Assembly (NCBI GenBank): GCA_039934475.1
Contig: JBDTMC010000052.1
Location: forward strand, 1 to 25,332
Origin: JBDTMC01 sp039934475
Lineage (GTDB): Bacteria; Acidobacteriota; Terriglobia; Bryobacterales; Bryobacteraceae
Direction: 5' to 3'
DNA length: 25,332 nucleotides
Below, piece after piece: positions 15,800 through 23,958 of the stretch. Position 1 is the stretch's first letter; each line of letters begins with the position of its first letter. A program made the translations under genes and the position numbers. The notes beneath the pieces are model-generated. The model did no database searches and had not been told where the DNA came from. It saw only the letters and a list, made by a program, of their open reading frames with translations.

Positions 15800-16986
15800 G
15801 CGGCCTTGAGGATCTCTCGGACGCGCCGCGCTACCACTTCCGCTTCGCCGGGCTTGAGCATCCAGACGGTGAAGATCAATTGATCCTTGGTTGTTGCCGG
15901 GCAGGCCTCAATTGACGGCTTGCCCTCTCTCAGTTTTTGCATCACTTCAGGCGGGGTGATTTTGACTGCGTCCTGATCCCACATCAGCTTCAGGTGCGGG
16001 GTGTGGTTGGCGATCTCCGGCACTTCCACCTCGTGCTTGAGGGACTTCACACCGCTCACGGAATCGATGATGATCTTCACGCGGCGTTCCCATTCCTTCC
16101 ACTCGGCGTCATGGTCGCGATTGAGGTGGAGTTCCAGGGCCACCATCATACCGACCATCTCTTCCTTATTCACCTTCATGCCGCGCGAGATGGTTTCGGA
16201 GTATGGCGAGGTGTTGAGGCGGGCTGCCTCAATCAGGTCCTTGCGCCCGTAGAGGATGCCTGCGCTCTGGGGGCCGCGAATGCCTTTGCCCCCGGAGAAC
16301 GTGACGAGGTCGAAGATGCCGCCGTACTTCTGGAAGTTGGATACGGGTAAGGCATCGGCGGAGGCGTCGTTGAACGTGGGCACGCTGTGCTTCTTGCCTA
16401 GCGCTCCGAACTCGGCGGCGCGGATCTTCCCGACCGGGTCGTTGTTATTGAAGAAGAGCATCATCGCGGTACGCGGATTGATGGCTGCTTCCAACTCGTC
16501 GGCGGTTTCCACTTCCACCATCTTTACGCCGCATGCGCGGACTGCATGGTCGTAGCCATAACGATGGGATTTTTGCACGATCACTTCGTTCTTCAGGCCG
16601 GTGAGATCGGGCAGACTGAGAATGGCTTGCTGATCTTTGCCGGTAATGCAGCCGGCGGTGCCTACGGTGAGTGCGCCGGCGGCACCGGAAGTGACCATGG
16701 CGGCTTCCGCGCCCACCATTTTGGCGATACGCGCTCCGACGGCATCCTGCAACTCGACGAGGTCACAGAAGTGCTTCGAGGCTTGTTGGATGGCCTGCAC
16801 GACTTCGGGCTGCATGAGGGACGCGGTGAGTTTGGTGTACGTGCCCGCAGCGTTGATGAAGGTGCGGACGCCGAGTTCGGCGAGGTAGTCGCGGGTGACG
16901 GCAGCGGCTGCTGCTTCCTTACCAAGGAAGCCGCCCAGCAGCGGCAGACCCGATAAAGACTGGAGAAAGGTACGACGATGCGGCAT
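15796..16986 (-). CDS. Tat-exported SelA-like / DgaE-type PLP-dependent enzyme
   Basis: A 396-residue fold-type I PLP enzyme of the SelA-related family that includes D-glucosaminate-6-phosphate ammonia-lyase (DgaE). The twin-arginine signal PHRRTFLQSLSGLPLLGGFL opens the protein, so the folded holoenzyme is predicted to be exported. The domain shows FINAAGTYTKLTASLM (43-58), the phosphate-loop VTSGAAGAL (98-106), FNDASAD with D207, and the PLP lysine K234 in TFSGGKGIRGPQSAG. It is about the family's usual length plus the signal. True selenocysteine synthase is unlikely because that acts on tRNA in the cytoplasm. A lyase acting on an amino sugar acid or amino acid in the periplasm is inferred. 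Start at 16986 gives the complete Tat motif; TAGTCT lies six bases upstream. Confidence 0.9.
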   Translation of the reverse strand: MPHRRTFLQSLSGLPLLGGFLGKEAAAAAVTRDYLAELGVRTFINAAGTYTKLTASLMQPEVVQAIQQASKHFCDLVELQDAVGARIAKMVGAEAAMVTSGAAGALTVGTAGCITGKDQQAILSLPDLTGLKNEVIVQKSHRYGYDHAVRACGVKMVEVETADELEAAINPRTAMMLFFNNNDPVGKIRAAEFGALGKKHSVPTFNDASADALPVSNFQKYGGIFDLVTFSGGKGIRGPQSAGILYGRKDLIEAARLNTSPYSETISRGMKVNKEEMVGMMVALELHLNRDHDAEWKEWERRVKIIIDSVSGVKSLKHEVEVPEIANHTPHLKLMWDQDAVKITPPEVMQKLREGKPSIEACPATTKDQLIFTVWMLKPGEAEVVARRVREILKAA

Positions 16987-16992
16987 GCCGCG

Positions 16993-16998
16993 AGACTA
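16993..16998 (-). promoter_or_regulatory. Candidate -10 element TAGTCT for the PLP enzyme gene, leaderless start
   Basis: TAGTCT on the minus strand ends six bases before the ATG at 16986, with no Shine-Dalgarno between. Confidence 0.4.
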
Positions 16999-17019
16999 CC
17001 ACAACTTATGACGTCGCGA

Positions 17020-17025
17020 TACACT
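17020..17025 (+). promoter_or_regulatory. Candidate -10 element TACACT for the DUF362 gene, leaderless start
   Basis: TACACT ends six bases before the ATG at 17032. It lies 21 bases from the divergent TAGTCT, an arrangement nearly identical to that at 15316-15349. Confidence 0.45.
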
Positions 17026-17031
17026 ACGTTC

Positions 17032-18138
17032 ATGACCAAACTGGGCCGACGGGAATTGCTTGCCAGCTCATTGTTTAGCGCCGCCGCGATGCAATCGCGC
17101 GCCGCGCAGACACAAACACAGAAGCTGGGACTACCGGGCCCGTATCGCGGGCGCGTTGTGGCCGTGTCGCACACCGGCAGCGTCTCCGAGGGGAAATACA
17201 ATCGAGACGCGGTGCGCGACATGCTGCACAAGGGCGTGATGGAACTGACGGGCGCACCTTCGTGGCAGGAGGGGTGGCGGGTATTCTTCCAGAAGGGCGA
17301 CGTGGTTGGCCTGAAGTTAAACCCTGTTGGCCGGCCTCATGTAATGTCTTCCCCGGAGACCGTACAGGAGATTGTGGCCTGCTTGAATGAGTGCGGTGTG
17401 CGCAACCAGGACATCGTCGCTTATGACCGCTATAAGCGCGAGTTTGAGCAAGCCGGATTTGTGAAGTGGCTGCCGGAAGGTGTGCGGTGGACTGCCGCTA
17501 CGGACGCCTATGACGATATGCAGCTGGACATGGCAGGGTACGATGAGAAGCATTTCGTGGAACTGCCGTTGTTGCTGCCAAAGGCCGACCCTAACAATCC
17601 GCACCATCGTCGCAGCTATCTGGCGAAGTACATCACGCAGGATGTGAGCAAGCTGCTGAACCTGTGCCTGCTGAAACACCATCAATCCGCCGGCATCACG
17701 ATGGCGCTGAAGAACCTGTCGCACTGGCTGGTGAACAACGTCAGCCGCAGCCATGTGAATGCCTCAAACAACTCTTGCGGCACGTTTATTCCGGCCATTG
17801 TGGATCACGCTATCCTGCGGCAGAAGGTGGTTCTGAACGTGGGCGACGCCGTGATTGCGGGTTACCACGGCGGTCCCGGGGGTAACGTAGGCAAGTACAT
17901 GTGGGATCACAAGACAATGTATTTCTCGACGGACCCGGTGGCAATGGATCGCACGGGGTGGACGGCGCTGGATGCCGAACGCGTAGCCAGAGGTATGAAA
18001 CCGATCGCGCTGGCGTACCAGGATAAGGACAGCCAGTTCGTGCGCATGCAACCGGAGCATGTGGAGATCGCCGGCTTGTTGGGTTTAGGCGAGAGTGACC
18101 CGGCGAAGATCGACGTTCGCAAAATCACTCTGGCGTAA
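17032..18138 (+). CDS. Tat-exported DUF362-family protein
   Basis: A 368-residue protein of the DUF362 family, function unknown to me. The N-terminus MTKLGRRELLASSLFSAAAM is a twin-arginine signal and decides the start; ATG 17008 in the same frame would add eight residues before it. The mature part has VVAVSHTG (42-49), a GDVVGLKLNP strand (89-98), PETVQEIVACLNECGVRNQD, a NNSCGTF segment with a cysteine, and a C-terminal TDPVAMDRTGWTALDAER, the typical family ending. Unlike many DUF362 proteins, no 4Fe-4S ferredoxin-like CxxCxxC cluster is visible. It is divergent from the PLP enzyme gene with 45 bases between, and its stop abuts the stop of the convergent propeller gene with no gap. Confidence 0.85.
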   Translation: MTKLGRRELLASSLFSAAAMQSRAAQTQTQKLGLPGPYRGRVVAVSHTGSVSEGKYNRDAVRDMLHKGVMELTGAPSWQEGWRVFFQKGDVVGLKLNPVGRPHVMSSPETVQEIVACLNECGVRNQDIVAYDRYKREFEQAGFVKWLPEGVRWTAATDAYDDMQLDMAGYDEKHFVELPLLLPKADPNNPHHRRSYLAKYITQDVSKLLNLCLLKHHQSAGITMALKNLSHWLVNNVSRSHVNASNNSCGTFIPAIVDHAILRQKVVLNVGDAVIAGYHGGPGGNVGKYMWDHKTMYFSTDPVAMDRTGWTALDAERVARGMKPIALAYQDKDSQFVRMQPEHVEIAGLLGLGESDPAKIDVRKITLA

Positions 18139-20922
18139 TTACTGGGCGAGAGCCTTGATGGCCGCTTCGGCTAACTGCACCGCCTGATCGGGGGGCGTGC
18201 GATCGGCTGAGACAGTTACTGACAGCGCACTGGCGAGGTCGCGCCGGGCGGCGGCTGCAGTGGCGCCGGGCATTTTTGCGGTGCGTTCCAATTCCTTCAT
18301 GACGCGGCGGGCGAAATCGTAGCCTGCTTGCAGGTCAGCGGATGTGGCGCGCGAACGCGGATCGAGGACAACCTTCAACGGCTGTTCCGATTTGGCGGCG
18401 TCGGCAGTCACGGTCACGGTGTAGGAACCGGGCAGCACCAGCGGCCCATCCGCTGACCCGAATCGCAAATCCCAGACGAAGCGATTATGGCCTGCCTTGG
18501 CTGTCAGGCGGCGCGGGCTGGTAAGCCAGACATCGGCAAGTGTCCGGTCCCGTGAAGAGGGCGGTGGCTCCGGATCGGCGGACGTGAAGCGGCGGATCAG
18601 TTCACCGGCGTTGTTGCGCACCTCAAGCGTCACCAGATTTGGTGGCGGCGATGGCAGGACGTAATCGAGGAACGCTCCCAGGGGCGGGTTTTTCGCCTGG
18701 GGGACCTCGGGTGGCAGGGGCGTTCCGAGGAAGCCAGGGCTCGCCACTCGCACCGCGGTGGCCGGTGGGATTAGCATCGTGTTGGTGTGGGCGCGCAGAG
18801 GCGTGAAATCATCGAGAATCCAGAAGCCGCGGCCATGGGTGGCAATGACTAAATCCGCGTTCTTCACCACGATGTCGCGGACTGAACTTACGGGCAGGTT
18901 GAGTTGCAGGGGCTGCCAGTGGTCGCCGTCATCGATGGACGTATAGACGCCACGCTCCGTGGCGGCGAAGAGCAGACCGGGACGTGCCGGATCCTCGCGG
19001 ATGGCGTTGAGGAAGGCTCCTTCACCGATACCCGCAGTGATCGTTTTCCATGTCTTGCCGAAGTCGCGCGTGCGGTACACATGCGGTTGGTAATCGTCCA
19101 GGCGGTGGCGATCGATGGCGGCATAGGCGATGGCGGGGTTGGAGTGCGAGGCTTCGATGTGGGTCACTTTGCTCCACGCGGAGAGGCCGGGCGGCGTGAC
19201 GTTGGTCCAGGTTTTGCCGCCGTCTCGCGTGTAGTGAATGAGACCAGTGTCGGTTCCGGCCCACAGCAGCTGCGCGTCAAGGGGCGAGGGCGCCAGAGAG
19301 TAGACGACGCCGCGGTCGGGCTTGTCCGGGATGACGGTGAGGTCAGGGCTGATCTCAGCCCAATGGAGTCCGCCGTCGGTGGTTTTCAGGACGTACTGCG
19401 AACCGTAATAAAGAGCGTTCGGATCGGCGGCAGAGAAGACGAGGGGCGCGGTCCACGGGAAGCGGTACTTGCGCGTAGTGATGTTGGCATTGAAGCCTCC
19501 GCTGGGCCAGGGCGTGATGTTCTGGCTTTCGGTGGTGCGGCGATCAAAACGCGACAGGCTGCCGTAGGTATTACTGACGTAAAAGATGTCAGGGTCTTTG
19601 GGGTCGGGCTGAATGACGCCGCTCTCCGCGCCGCCCACAACGCGGCGATCGTATTCGCTAATGGTGGCCCAATCGGTGCGACTGGGCAGGGCGACGGTGC
19701 CGCTATCCTGCTGCGAACCGTAGACCCAGTACGGAGTCTGATTGTCCACGGCAACGTGGTACATCTGCGCGGTGGATTGGTTGTACCAGGGACTCCAGGT
19801 GCGGCCGGCGTCGATGCTGATTACCGCGCCCTGGTCGCTGCCGCAGATCATGCGGGTTGAGTCAGTGGGATCGACCCAGAGGTAGTGGTAGTCGTCGCCA
19901 CCGGGCGCGCCCTTCAATACCTGAAACGTCTTGGCGCCGTCGGTGGAGCGGTAGAGCGAGACGTTGGGGACGTAGACGGTATCGGGGTTGTTCGGGTCGG
20001 CCGTGATGCCGGCGAAGTACCAGTTGCGGCTGGTGAGGCGTCCGTCATTGGCGCTGCGGGTCCATGTGACGCCGGCGTCGTCAGAGCGATAGAGGCCGCT
20101 GCCTGTACCGGCGTCGAGGAGGAGATAGACGCGGCCGCGCGCGGTGGCAATGCCGGAGCGTCCCCATTGCGTCTCGGGCAGACCGTGGCCCGAGACCGCC
20201 TTCCACGAGTTGCCACCGTCAGTGGATTTCCAGAGGCTGCTGCCAGGGCCTTCAACGGGACCGTACTGGCTCCAGGGCGGGCGGTGCGCGTTCCAGAAGC
20301 AGGCGTAGATCACGTTGGGATTGGCAGCTTCGAAGGCGAGGTCGACGGCTCCAGTGTGATTGTCGCGGAAGAGGACCTTCGTCCAGGACTTGCCACCATC
20401 GTTGGTGCGGAAGACGCCGCGCTCTTCGTTGGCGGCATAGGCGTGGCCGAGTGCGGCGACGAAGGCGATGTCGGGGTTGGTGGGGTTGACGAGGATGCGG
20501 CCGATCTGGCGTGTTTCGCGAAGGCCGCTGTAGGTCCAGGTGTGTCCAGCGTCGGTGGATTTATAGACGCCACCGCCGATAGCCAGATCGGAGCGGATGT
20601 CAGTTTCACCGGTGCCGGCGTAGATGATTTGCGCATTAGAAGGCGCGACTTCCAGCGCGCCGATGCTGGCCACGGGCTGGGAGTCGAAGATGGGCTCCCA
20701 ATTGAGACCGGCGTTGGTGGACTTCCAGATGCCACCGCCGACGGAGCCAAAGTAGAAGACGTTGGGCTGGCCGGCAACGCCGGTGGCAGCCACGCTACGT
20801 CCCCCGCGGAAAGGCCCGATGTTGCGCCACTCCAGAGCCTGAATCATGGATGGGGACACGGTCTGGGCAGACAGGGCGCCGAATGCAGTGGCGAAGACAA
20901 GGACGCATTTTGATACTGTCAT
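18139..20922 (-). CDS. Large exported Asp-box (BNR/sortilin-like) beta-propeller protein 2
   Basis: A 927-residue paralogue of the other propeller in this window. A signal peptide (SKCVLVFATAFGALSAQ) is followed by EWRNIGPFRGGRSVAATGV, equivalent to KYRSIGPAWGGRVARAAGV of the first. About eleven Asp boxes are visible, for example STNAGLNW, STDAGHTW, TNDGGKSW, STDGGNSW, SDDAGVTW, SIDAGRTW, TTDGGLHW, TRDGGKTW, TRDFGKTW and SIDDGDHW, across the first ~700 residues. The C-terminal part has a beta-sandwich (NRFVWDLRFGSADGP, PGSYTVTVTADA) and a helical end, but is shorter than in the first copy. The start has AGGAA six bases upstream, which discards a longer upstream frame. Probably a binding or scaffold protein in the cell envelope; hydrolase activity is not supported. 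Confidence 0.92.
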   Translation of the reverse strand: MTVSKCVLVFATAFGALSAQTVSPSMIQALEWRNIGPFRGGRSVAATGVAGQPNVFYFGSVGGGIWKSTNAGLNWEPIFDSQPVASIGALEVAPSNAQIIYAGTGETDIRSDLAIGGGVYKSTDAGHTWTYSGLRETRQIGRILVNPTNPDIAFVAALGHAYAANEERGVFRTNDGGKSWTKVLFRDNHTGAVDLAFEAANPNVIYACFWNAHRPPWSQYGPVEGPGSSLWKSTDGGNSWKAVSGHGLPETQWGRSGIATARGRVYLLLDAGTGSGLYRSDDAGVTWTRSANDGRLTSRNWYFAGITADPNNPDTVYVPNVSLYRSTDGAKTFQVLKGAPGGDDYHYLWVDPTDSTRMICGSDQGAVISIDAGRTWSPWYNQSTAQMYHVAVDNQTPYWVYGSQQDSGTVALPSRTDWATISEYDRRVVGGAESGVIQPDPKDPDIFYVSNTYGSLSRFDRRTTESQNITPWPSGGFNANITTRKYRFPWTAPLVFSAADPNALYYGSQYVLKTTDGGLHWAEISPDLTVIPDKPDRGVVYSLAPSPLDAQLLWAGTDTGLIHYTRDGGKTWTNVTPPGLSAWSKVTHIEASHSNPAIAYAAIDRHRLDDYQPHVYRTRDFGKTWKTITAGIGEGAFLNAIREDPARPGLLFAATERGVYTSIDDGDHWQPLQLNLPVSSVRDIVVKNADLVIATHGRGFWILDDFTPLRAHTNTMLIPPATAVRVASPGFLGTPLPPEVPQAKNPPLGAFLDYVLPSPPPNLVTLEVRNNAGELIRRFTSADPEPPPSSRDRTLADVWLTSPRRLTAKAGHNRFVWDLRFGSADGPLVLPGSYTVTVTADAAKSEQPLKVVLDPRSRATSADLQAGYDFARRVMKELERTAKMPGATAAAARRDLASALSVTVSADRTPPDQAVQLAEAAIKALAQ

Positions 20923-20928
20923 TAGCGG

Positions 20929-20933
20929 TTCCT
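20929..20933 (-). promoter_or_regulatory. Shine-Dalgarno AGGAA
   Basis: AGGAA on the minus strand, six bases before the ATG at 20922, decides this start over an in-frame upstream frame reaching 20982. This gene therefore appears to use an ordinary ribosome-binding site. Confidence 0.6.
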
Positions 20934-21003
20934 GCAATTGTAGCGCCCGCAATGGCGCAACAATGCGGAGTTGACGGGGCAAGCCCGAAATGCGGGGCCG
21001 ACT

Positions 21004-22323
21004 TTACGGCCGCTTCTGAACGGGCGCGGAGCCGGGCCTGGTGCTGCCGCTGAGGGTGGCTACGTCCGGGTCTGCAGTGGCATCGAAGGCGATTTCAGTG
21101 AAGCCGATGTTCATCTCTTCCCAACTCTGATCGCCCCAGCGAACCTCTTTGGCGGCATCGGGGTTGAAGCGGTTGTTGGGAGAGTTATCGAACCAGGCGA
21201 CGCATTCGAGGACGGCCCCGGCGGGCAGGTCCATCGGCTTGGCCAGAAAATAAGTCGTCTGCCAGTTGAAGTCGTAGCGGGGCACGTTGAGTAAGGTCTC
21301 ATGGCGGCCGTCGGGGTAGGTAGCACGGATCTCGTAAGCTTTGCCGCGCAGGTGCATGTGGGGCTGCAAAGACACAAGCTGCACGGGGCGTTTGAACGTG
21401 GCGCTAGTAAAGCTGCGGTAATTGGAATCGCCAGGTGGGATGACGAACTGGTTGTCGGCGGGCGAAAGGGTGAGGATGCGCTCGCGCGGCGCTTTCCTGG
21501 CGAAATAGATGCCGAGCTCCGAGTAGTCGGTCACGTCTTTGCCGTTGGCGGTGTAGTGCATTTCAAAGACAATGTCGGAGCCTTTGCGGATGAGCTTGGC
21601 GCGGCCTTCGCCCCACGGTTGCGCACGGTATCCGGGCTCGTAGCCGACGAGCAGTTCGCGGCGGTCGACTTCGCGTTCATCCTGCTTGCGGATGGCGCGT
21701 TCCGCCGTAGACGCCACGTACAGCTGGCGTGGGGGGGCCGACGCGATGTAGCTGGAACCGGGAGGACGGACAAAGGCGTTGATATGGTGGACAACACGGC
21801 GCTGGTCGATTTTCCATTCGGCGGCTTCTACCCACGTATCCTCGGTGAAACCTGTTGGCGTGACAAGGAAGGTGTATTGCAGGGTGCCGCTCTCAGGCAC
21901 GTGGTAGCCGGGGATACGAACCACCATGTCTGGCTTGCCGAGGCGCCAGCCGGAGGGTTCGGTGGCCGCAGCGATAGCGGGATGCGCAACGGGGTCTCCT
22001 TCAGCGGCTCCTGATTCGGCCCATGACGTGAGGACGTCACGCTCTTCGTTAGTGAGGACCCGGGCATTGCGGTAGCGTGCCGTGGTTTCGGCGTCGGCGT
22101 GCCAGGGGGGCATGGTCCCTTTAAGGACAGCCTGACGGATGGCGCGTGCCCAGGGCCGGGTTTCCCCATAGCTGGTGAACGCCATGGGGGCGATCTCACC
22201 TTGTTTGTGACAACCCTCGCAACGCTTCGCGAGAATCGGCGCAACGTCCTGATGATACGTGACGGCGCGCGGCGCGGCAGTGAGTGGTACAGCCAATAGG
22301 GCCAAAATTGGGGCGATCTTCAC
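21004..22323 (-). CDS. Exported c-heme / copper type II monooxygenase-like protein
   Basis: A 439-residue secreted protein. The signal peptide (KIAPILALLAVPLTAAP) is followed by a c-type heme domain: RCEGCH (34-39) and a likely axial methionine in GTMPPWH (M71). The C-terminal half resembles the PHM/dopamine beta-monooxygenase copper domains: VVHHIN with H179/H180, FEMHYT with H256, LQPHMHLRG with H322 and H324, and a late methionine in SWEEMNIGF (M404). These match the usual ligands of the two copper sites, so an oxidative role at an extracytoplasmic substrate is possible; electrons could come through the heme. The GTG start is supported by GGAGGG four bases upstream. It lies 29 bases after the AsmA-like gene and 81 bases before the second propeller gene. 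Confidence 0.9.
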   Translation of the reverse strand: MKIAPILALLAVPLTAAPRAVTYHQDVAPILAKRCEGCHKQGEIAPMAFTSYGETRPWARAIRQAVLKGTMPPWHADAETTARYRNARVLTNEERDVLTSWAESGAAEGDPVAHPAIAAATEPSGWRLGKPDMVVRIPGYHVPESGTLQYTFLVTPTGFTEDTWVEAAEWKIDQRRVVHHINAFVRPPGSSYIASAPPRQLYVASTAERAIRKQDEREVDRRELLVGYEPGYRAQPWGEGRAKLIRKGSDIVFEMHYTANGKDVTDYSELGIYFARKAPRERILTLSPADNQFVIPPGDSNYRSFTSATFKRPVQLVSLQPHMHLRGKAYEIRATYPDGRHETLLNVPRYDFNWQTTYFLAKPMDLPAGAVLECVAWFDNSPNNRFNPDAAKEVRWGDQSWEEMNIGFTEIAFDATADPDVATLSGSTRPGSAPVQKRP

Positions 22324-22327
22324 GGCA

Positions 22328-22333
22328 CCCTCC
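22328..22333 (-). promoter_or_regulatory. Shine-Dalgarno GGAGGG before a GTG start
   Basis: GGAGGG on the minus strand, four bases before GTG 22323. It is the strongest ribosome-binding site in the window and confirms the GTG start. Confidence 0.8.
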
Positions 22334-22352
22334 AGTTGTCACAATTTTACGA

Positions 22353-23951
22353 CTATTGGGTTCCCTTTTGCGTGAGATGGACATCGAGACCAAATTTTGG
22401 CTCAGACTTGGTACCCGTAATCTTCACCGGGATCTCCGCGCCGGCGCCGTTCTTTCGGAAAAAAGGAGCGATCGGTTTCAGCATCCATGATTTCCAGCGC
22501 GAAGCGACCATCTGCGAGATTGTGGCCTCGGTACGGACCTTGCCACGAAAGTCGAACTCCTGGCCGTCGAGGGAATAGACGCCATTAAGGTTGACGGTGG
22601 CCCCCGGGAGCGCATAGAGCAAGTTGCTCAACTGAAGGCTGCCCTTGGCGAGAGTGAATCTTCCCTTCATTTGGGAGGTGACGTCTTCGGCCCCGGGCTT
22701 GGCTTGCTTGGGATCGCCCTGGGCGCGCAGGCTCAGCATGTCCACTTTGTCTTGCACCTGTGCATTGGTGAAGTGGATCTTTTGCAGAGTGAAGTTACCA
22801 TCTATGCCCAACTTCTTCGTGACACTTTCTTTACCGGGCGGAATATGCAGTTTGGCTTTTGTCGTGATGAAGCCGGACATGACTGCGGGTTCCGTTTTTA
22901 CGGCAAGATCGAGGAAATCGAGCATCTGCCCGCTGGGAACGTCGACATCGAGATCGATTGTGTGTCCAACGTTTTTAATGTTCACTACCGCGCCGCTGGC
23001 GGTGAAGCTGGAGTTGCGCAGCTTGGCCTTCACTGGCTGGAGGTACGTATCGCCGGTGATTCCATCCACGATGGCGTGAAACTCCGTGTGAAGAGGGATC
23101 GGGTGGTTGGCAGTGTCGAGCGAAAAGTCAGGCGTCTCCGTAGTGCCATCCACGACGATGCGATCAAGCTGGCCTTTGAAGTCACCGACGGAGGAGAGAA
23201 TCCCTGCGATGCCTTTGATGGTGTTTAGATCGGCGTGGTCGAAGGTGTAGTGGCCGGTAACTGATGAATCGCCGGGGTCTTCCGTATTCCACGGGCCGAA
23301 GGTGCCGGCGGCATGGATATCGCCGCGTGGAATGGCATTGACGAGGGTGGCCTCATACTGCCACGGCGCCGTGGGGCCAACATCACGCAGTTCGATGCGC
23401 TGTAACTCAAAGTGCTTGGGCTCTTTGTCAGGCTTGGCGGTATCGATAACCAGACGGGAATCGGTGCAGACGATCCTCTCCACGAGGATTTTTATCTTGC
23501 CGCCGAGCTTCTTAGGCCGATCGGCAGCCTGCTGCCGCATTTCGCGCGGCGGGATGTGAATCTGCAGGCCACTGACTTCCACGCTGCCCACACGCATCGG
23601 TTTAAAGAAGAGGCCCATCACGCCGGAATGGAAAGAGAAATGTTCCACGGCGATGAGAGGCAATGTGGCGCCCGCAGCCACTACATCGGCGGGCGGATAG
23701 ATCCGCAGGCGATCCCCAGAGACCTCAATCCCCCGCAGTAAAGAGGCATTCAGTGTGTCCAGCTCCACACGGCTATTGAAGCGAGTGCTTAGCGTCTCAA
23801 TGATGCGGCCCTTTAGGATGGGCCCGGCACGGCTAAGAACGACCTCACCGATCACGACGATGGCTACCACAGCAATGAGAACGGAAACGCCGACCCATGT
23901 CCACAGTTTTCGGCGATTGCGCGGTGCGCTTGAAGGGGGATCTTGGCTCAC
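22353..23951 (-). CDS. AsmA-like (DUF748-type) envelope protein
   Basis: A 532-residue protein with a short basic cytoplasmic N-terminus, one membrane anchor (about 16-39) and a long periplasmic part of repeated beta strands. Family-like segments include LSTRFNSRVELDTLNASLLRG (54-74), VEVSGLQIHIP and the C-terminal GATVNLNGVYSLDGQEFDFRG (about 459-479) with LKPIAPFFRKNGAG near the end, as seen in AsmA/DUF748 proteins. Related AsmA and TamB proteins bridge inner and outer membranes and help lipid transport; a direct role here is inference. The start is GTG at 23951; TACTCT lies seven bases upstream and no Shine-Dalgarno is present. The heme/copper gene follows after 29 bases. Confidence 0.83.
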   Translation of the reverse strand: MSQDPPSSAPRNRRKLWTWVGVSVLIAVVAIVVIGEVVLSRAGPILKGRIIETLSTRFNSRVELDTLNASLLRGIEVSGDRLRIYPPADVVAAGATLPLIAVEHFSFHSGVMGLFFKPMRVGSVEVSGLQIHIPPREMRQQAADRPKKLGGKIKILVERIVCTDSRLVIDTAKPDKEPKHFELQRIELRDVGPTAPWQYEATLVNAIPRGDIHAAGTFGPWNTEDPGDSSVTGHYTFDHADLNTIKGIAGILSSVGDFKGQLDRIVVDGTTETPDFSLDTANHPIPLHTEFHAIVDGITGDTYLQPVKAKLRNSSFTASGAVVNIKNVGHTIDLDVDVPSGQMLDFLDLAVKTEPAVMSGFITTKAKLHIPPGKESVTKKLGIDGNFTLQKIHFTNAQVQDKVDMLSLRAQGDPKQAKPGAEDVTSQMKGRFTLAKGSLQLSNLLYALPGATVNLNGVYSLDGQEFDFRGKVRTEATISQMVASRWKSWMLKPIAPFFRKNGAGAEIPVKITGTKSEPKFGLDVHLTQKGTQ

Positions 23952-23958
23952 TCAGGTT

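Noticed and set aside
15796..16986. Selenocysteine synthase (selA)
   Set aside because: The fold matches, but the Tat signal would export it away from tRNA, and the FSGGKGIRGPQSAG signature fits the SelA-related ammonia-lyase group.
18904..20913. Long plus-strand open frames (318 and 342 residues) opposite propeller 2
   Set aside because: They lie wholly antisense to a gene with Asp boxes, signal peptide and a Shine-Dalgarno. They have no recognisable motif and are Gly/Val/Asp-rich, as expected for complement frames of repetitive GC-rich coding sequence.
10672..20922. DNA-level repeats (recurrent ccgtc/ccgccatc-like words) as a tandem array
   Set aside because: They are the reverse complement of DGG-encoding codons of Asp boxes at irregular protein-repeat spacing, not a non-coding or CRISPR-type repeat.
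20937..20942. TACAAT upstream of propeller 2 as a leaderless -10 element
   Set aside because: It lies 14 bases from the ATG with an AGGAA Shine-Dalgarno in between. A transcript from it would barely contain the ribosome site, so it does not fit either mode cleanly.
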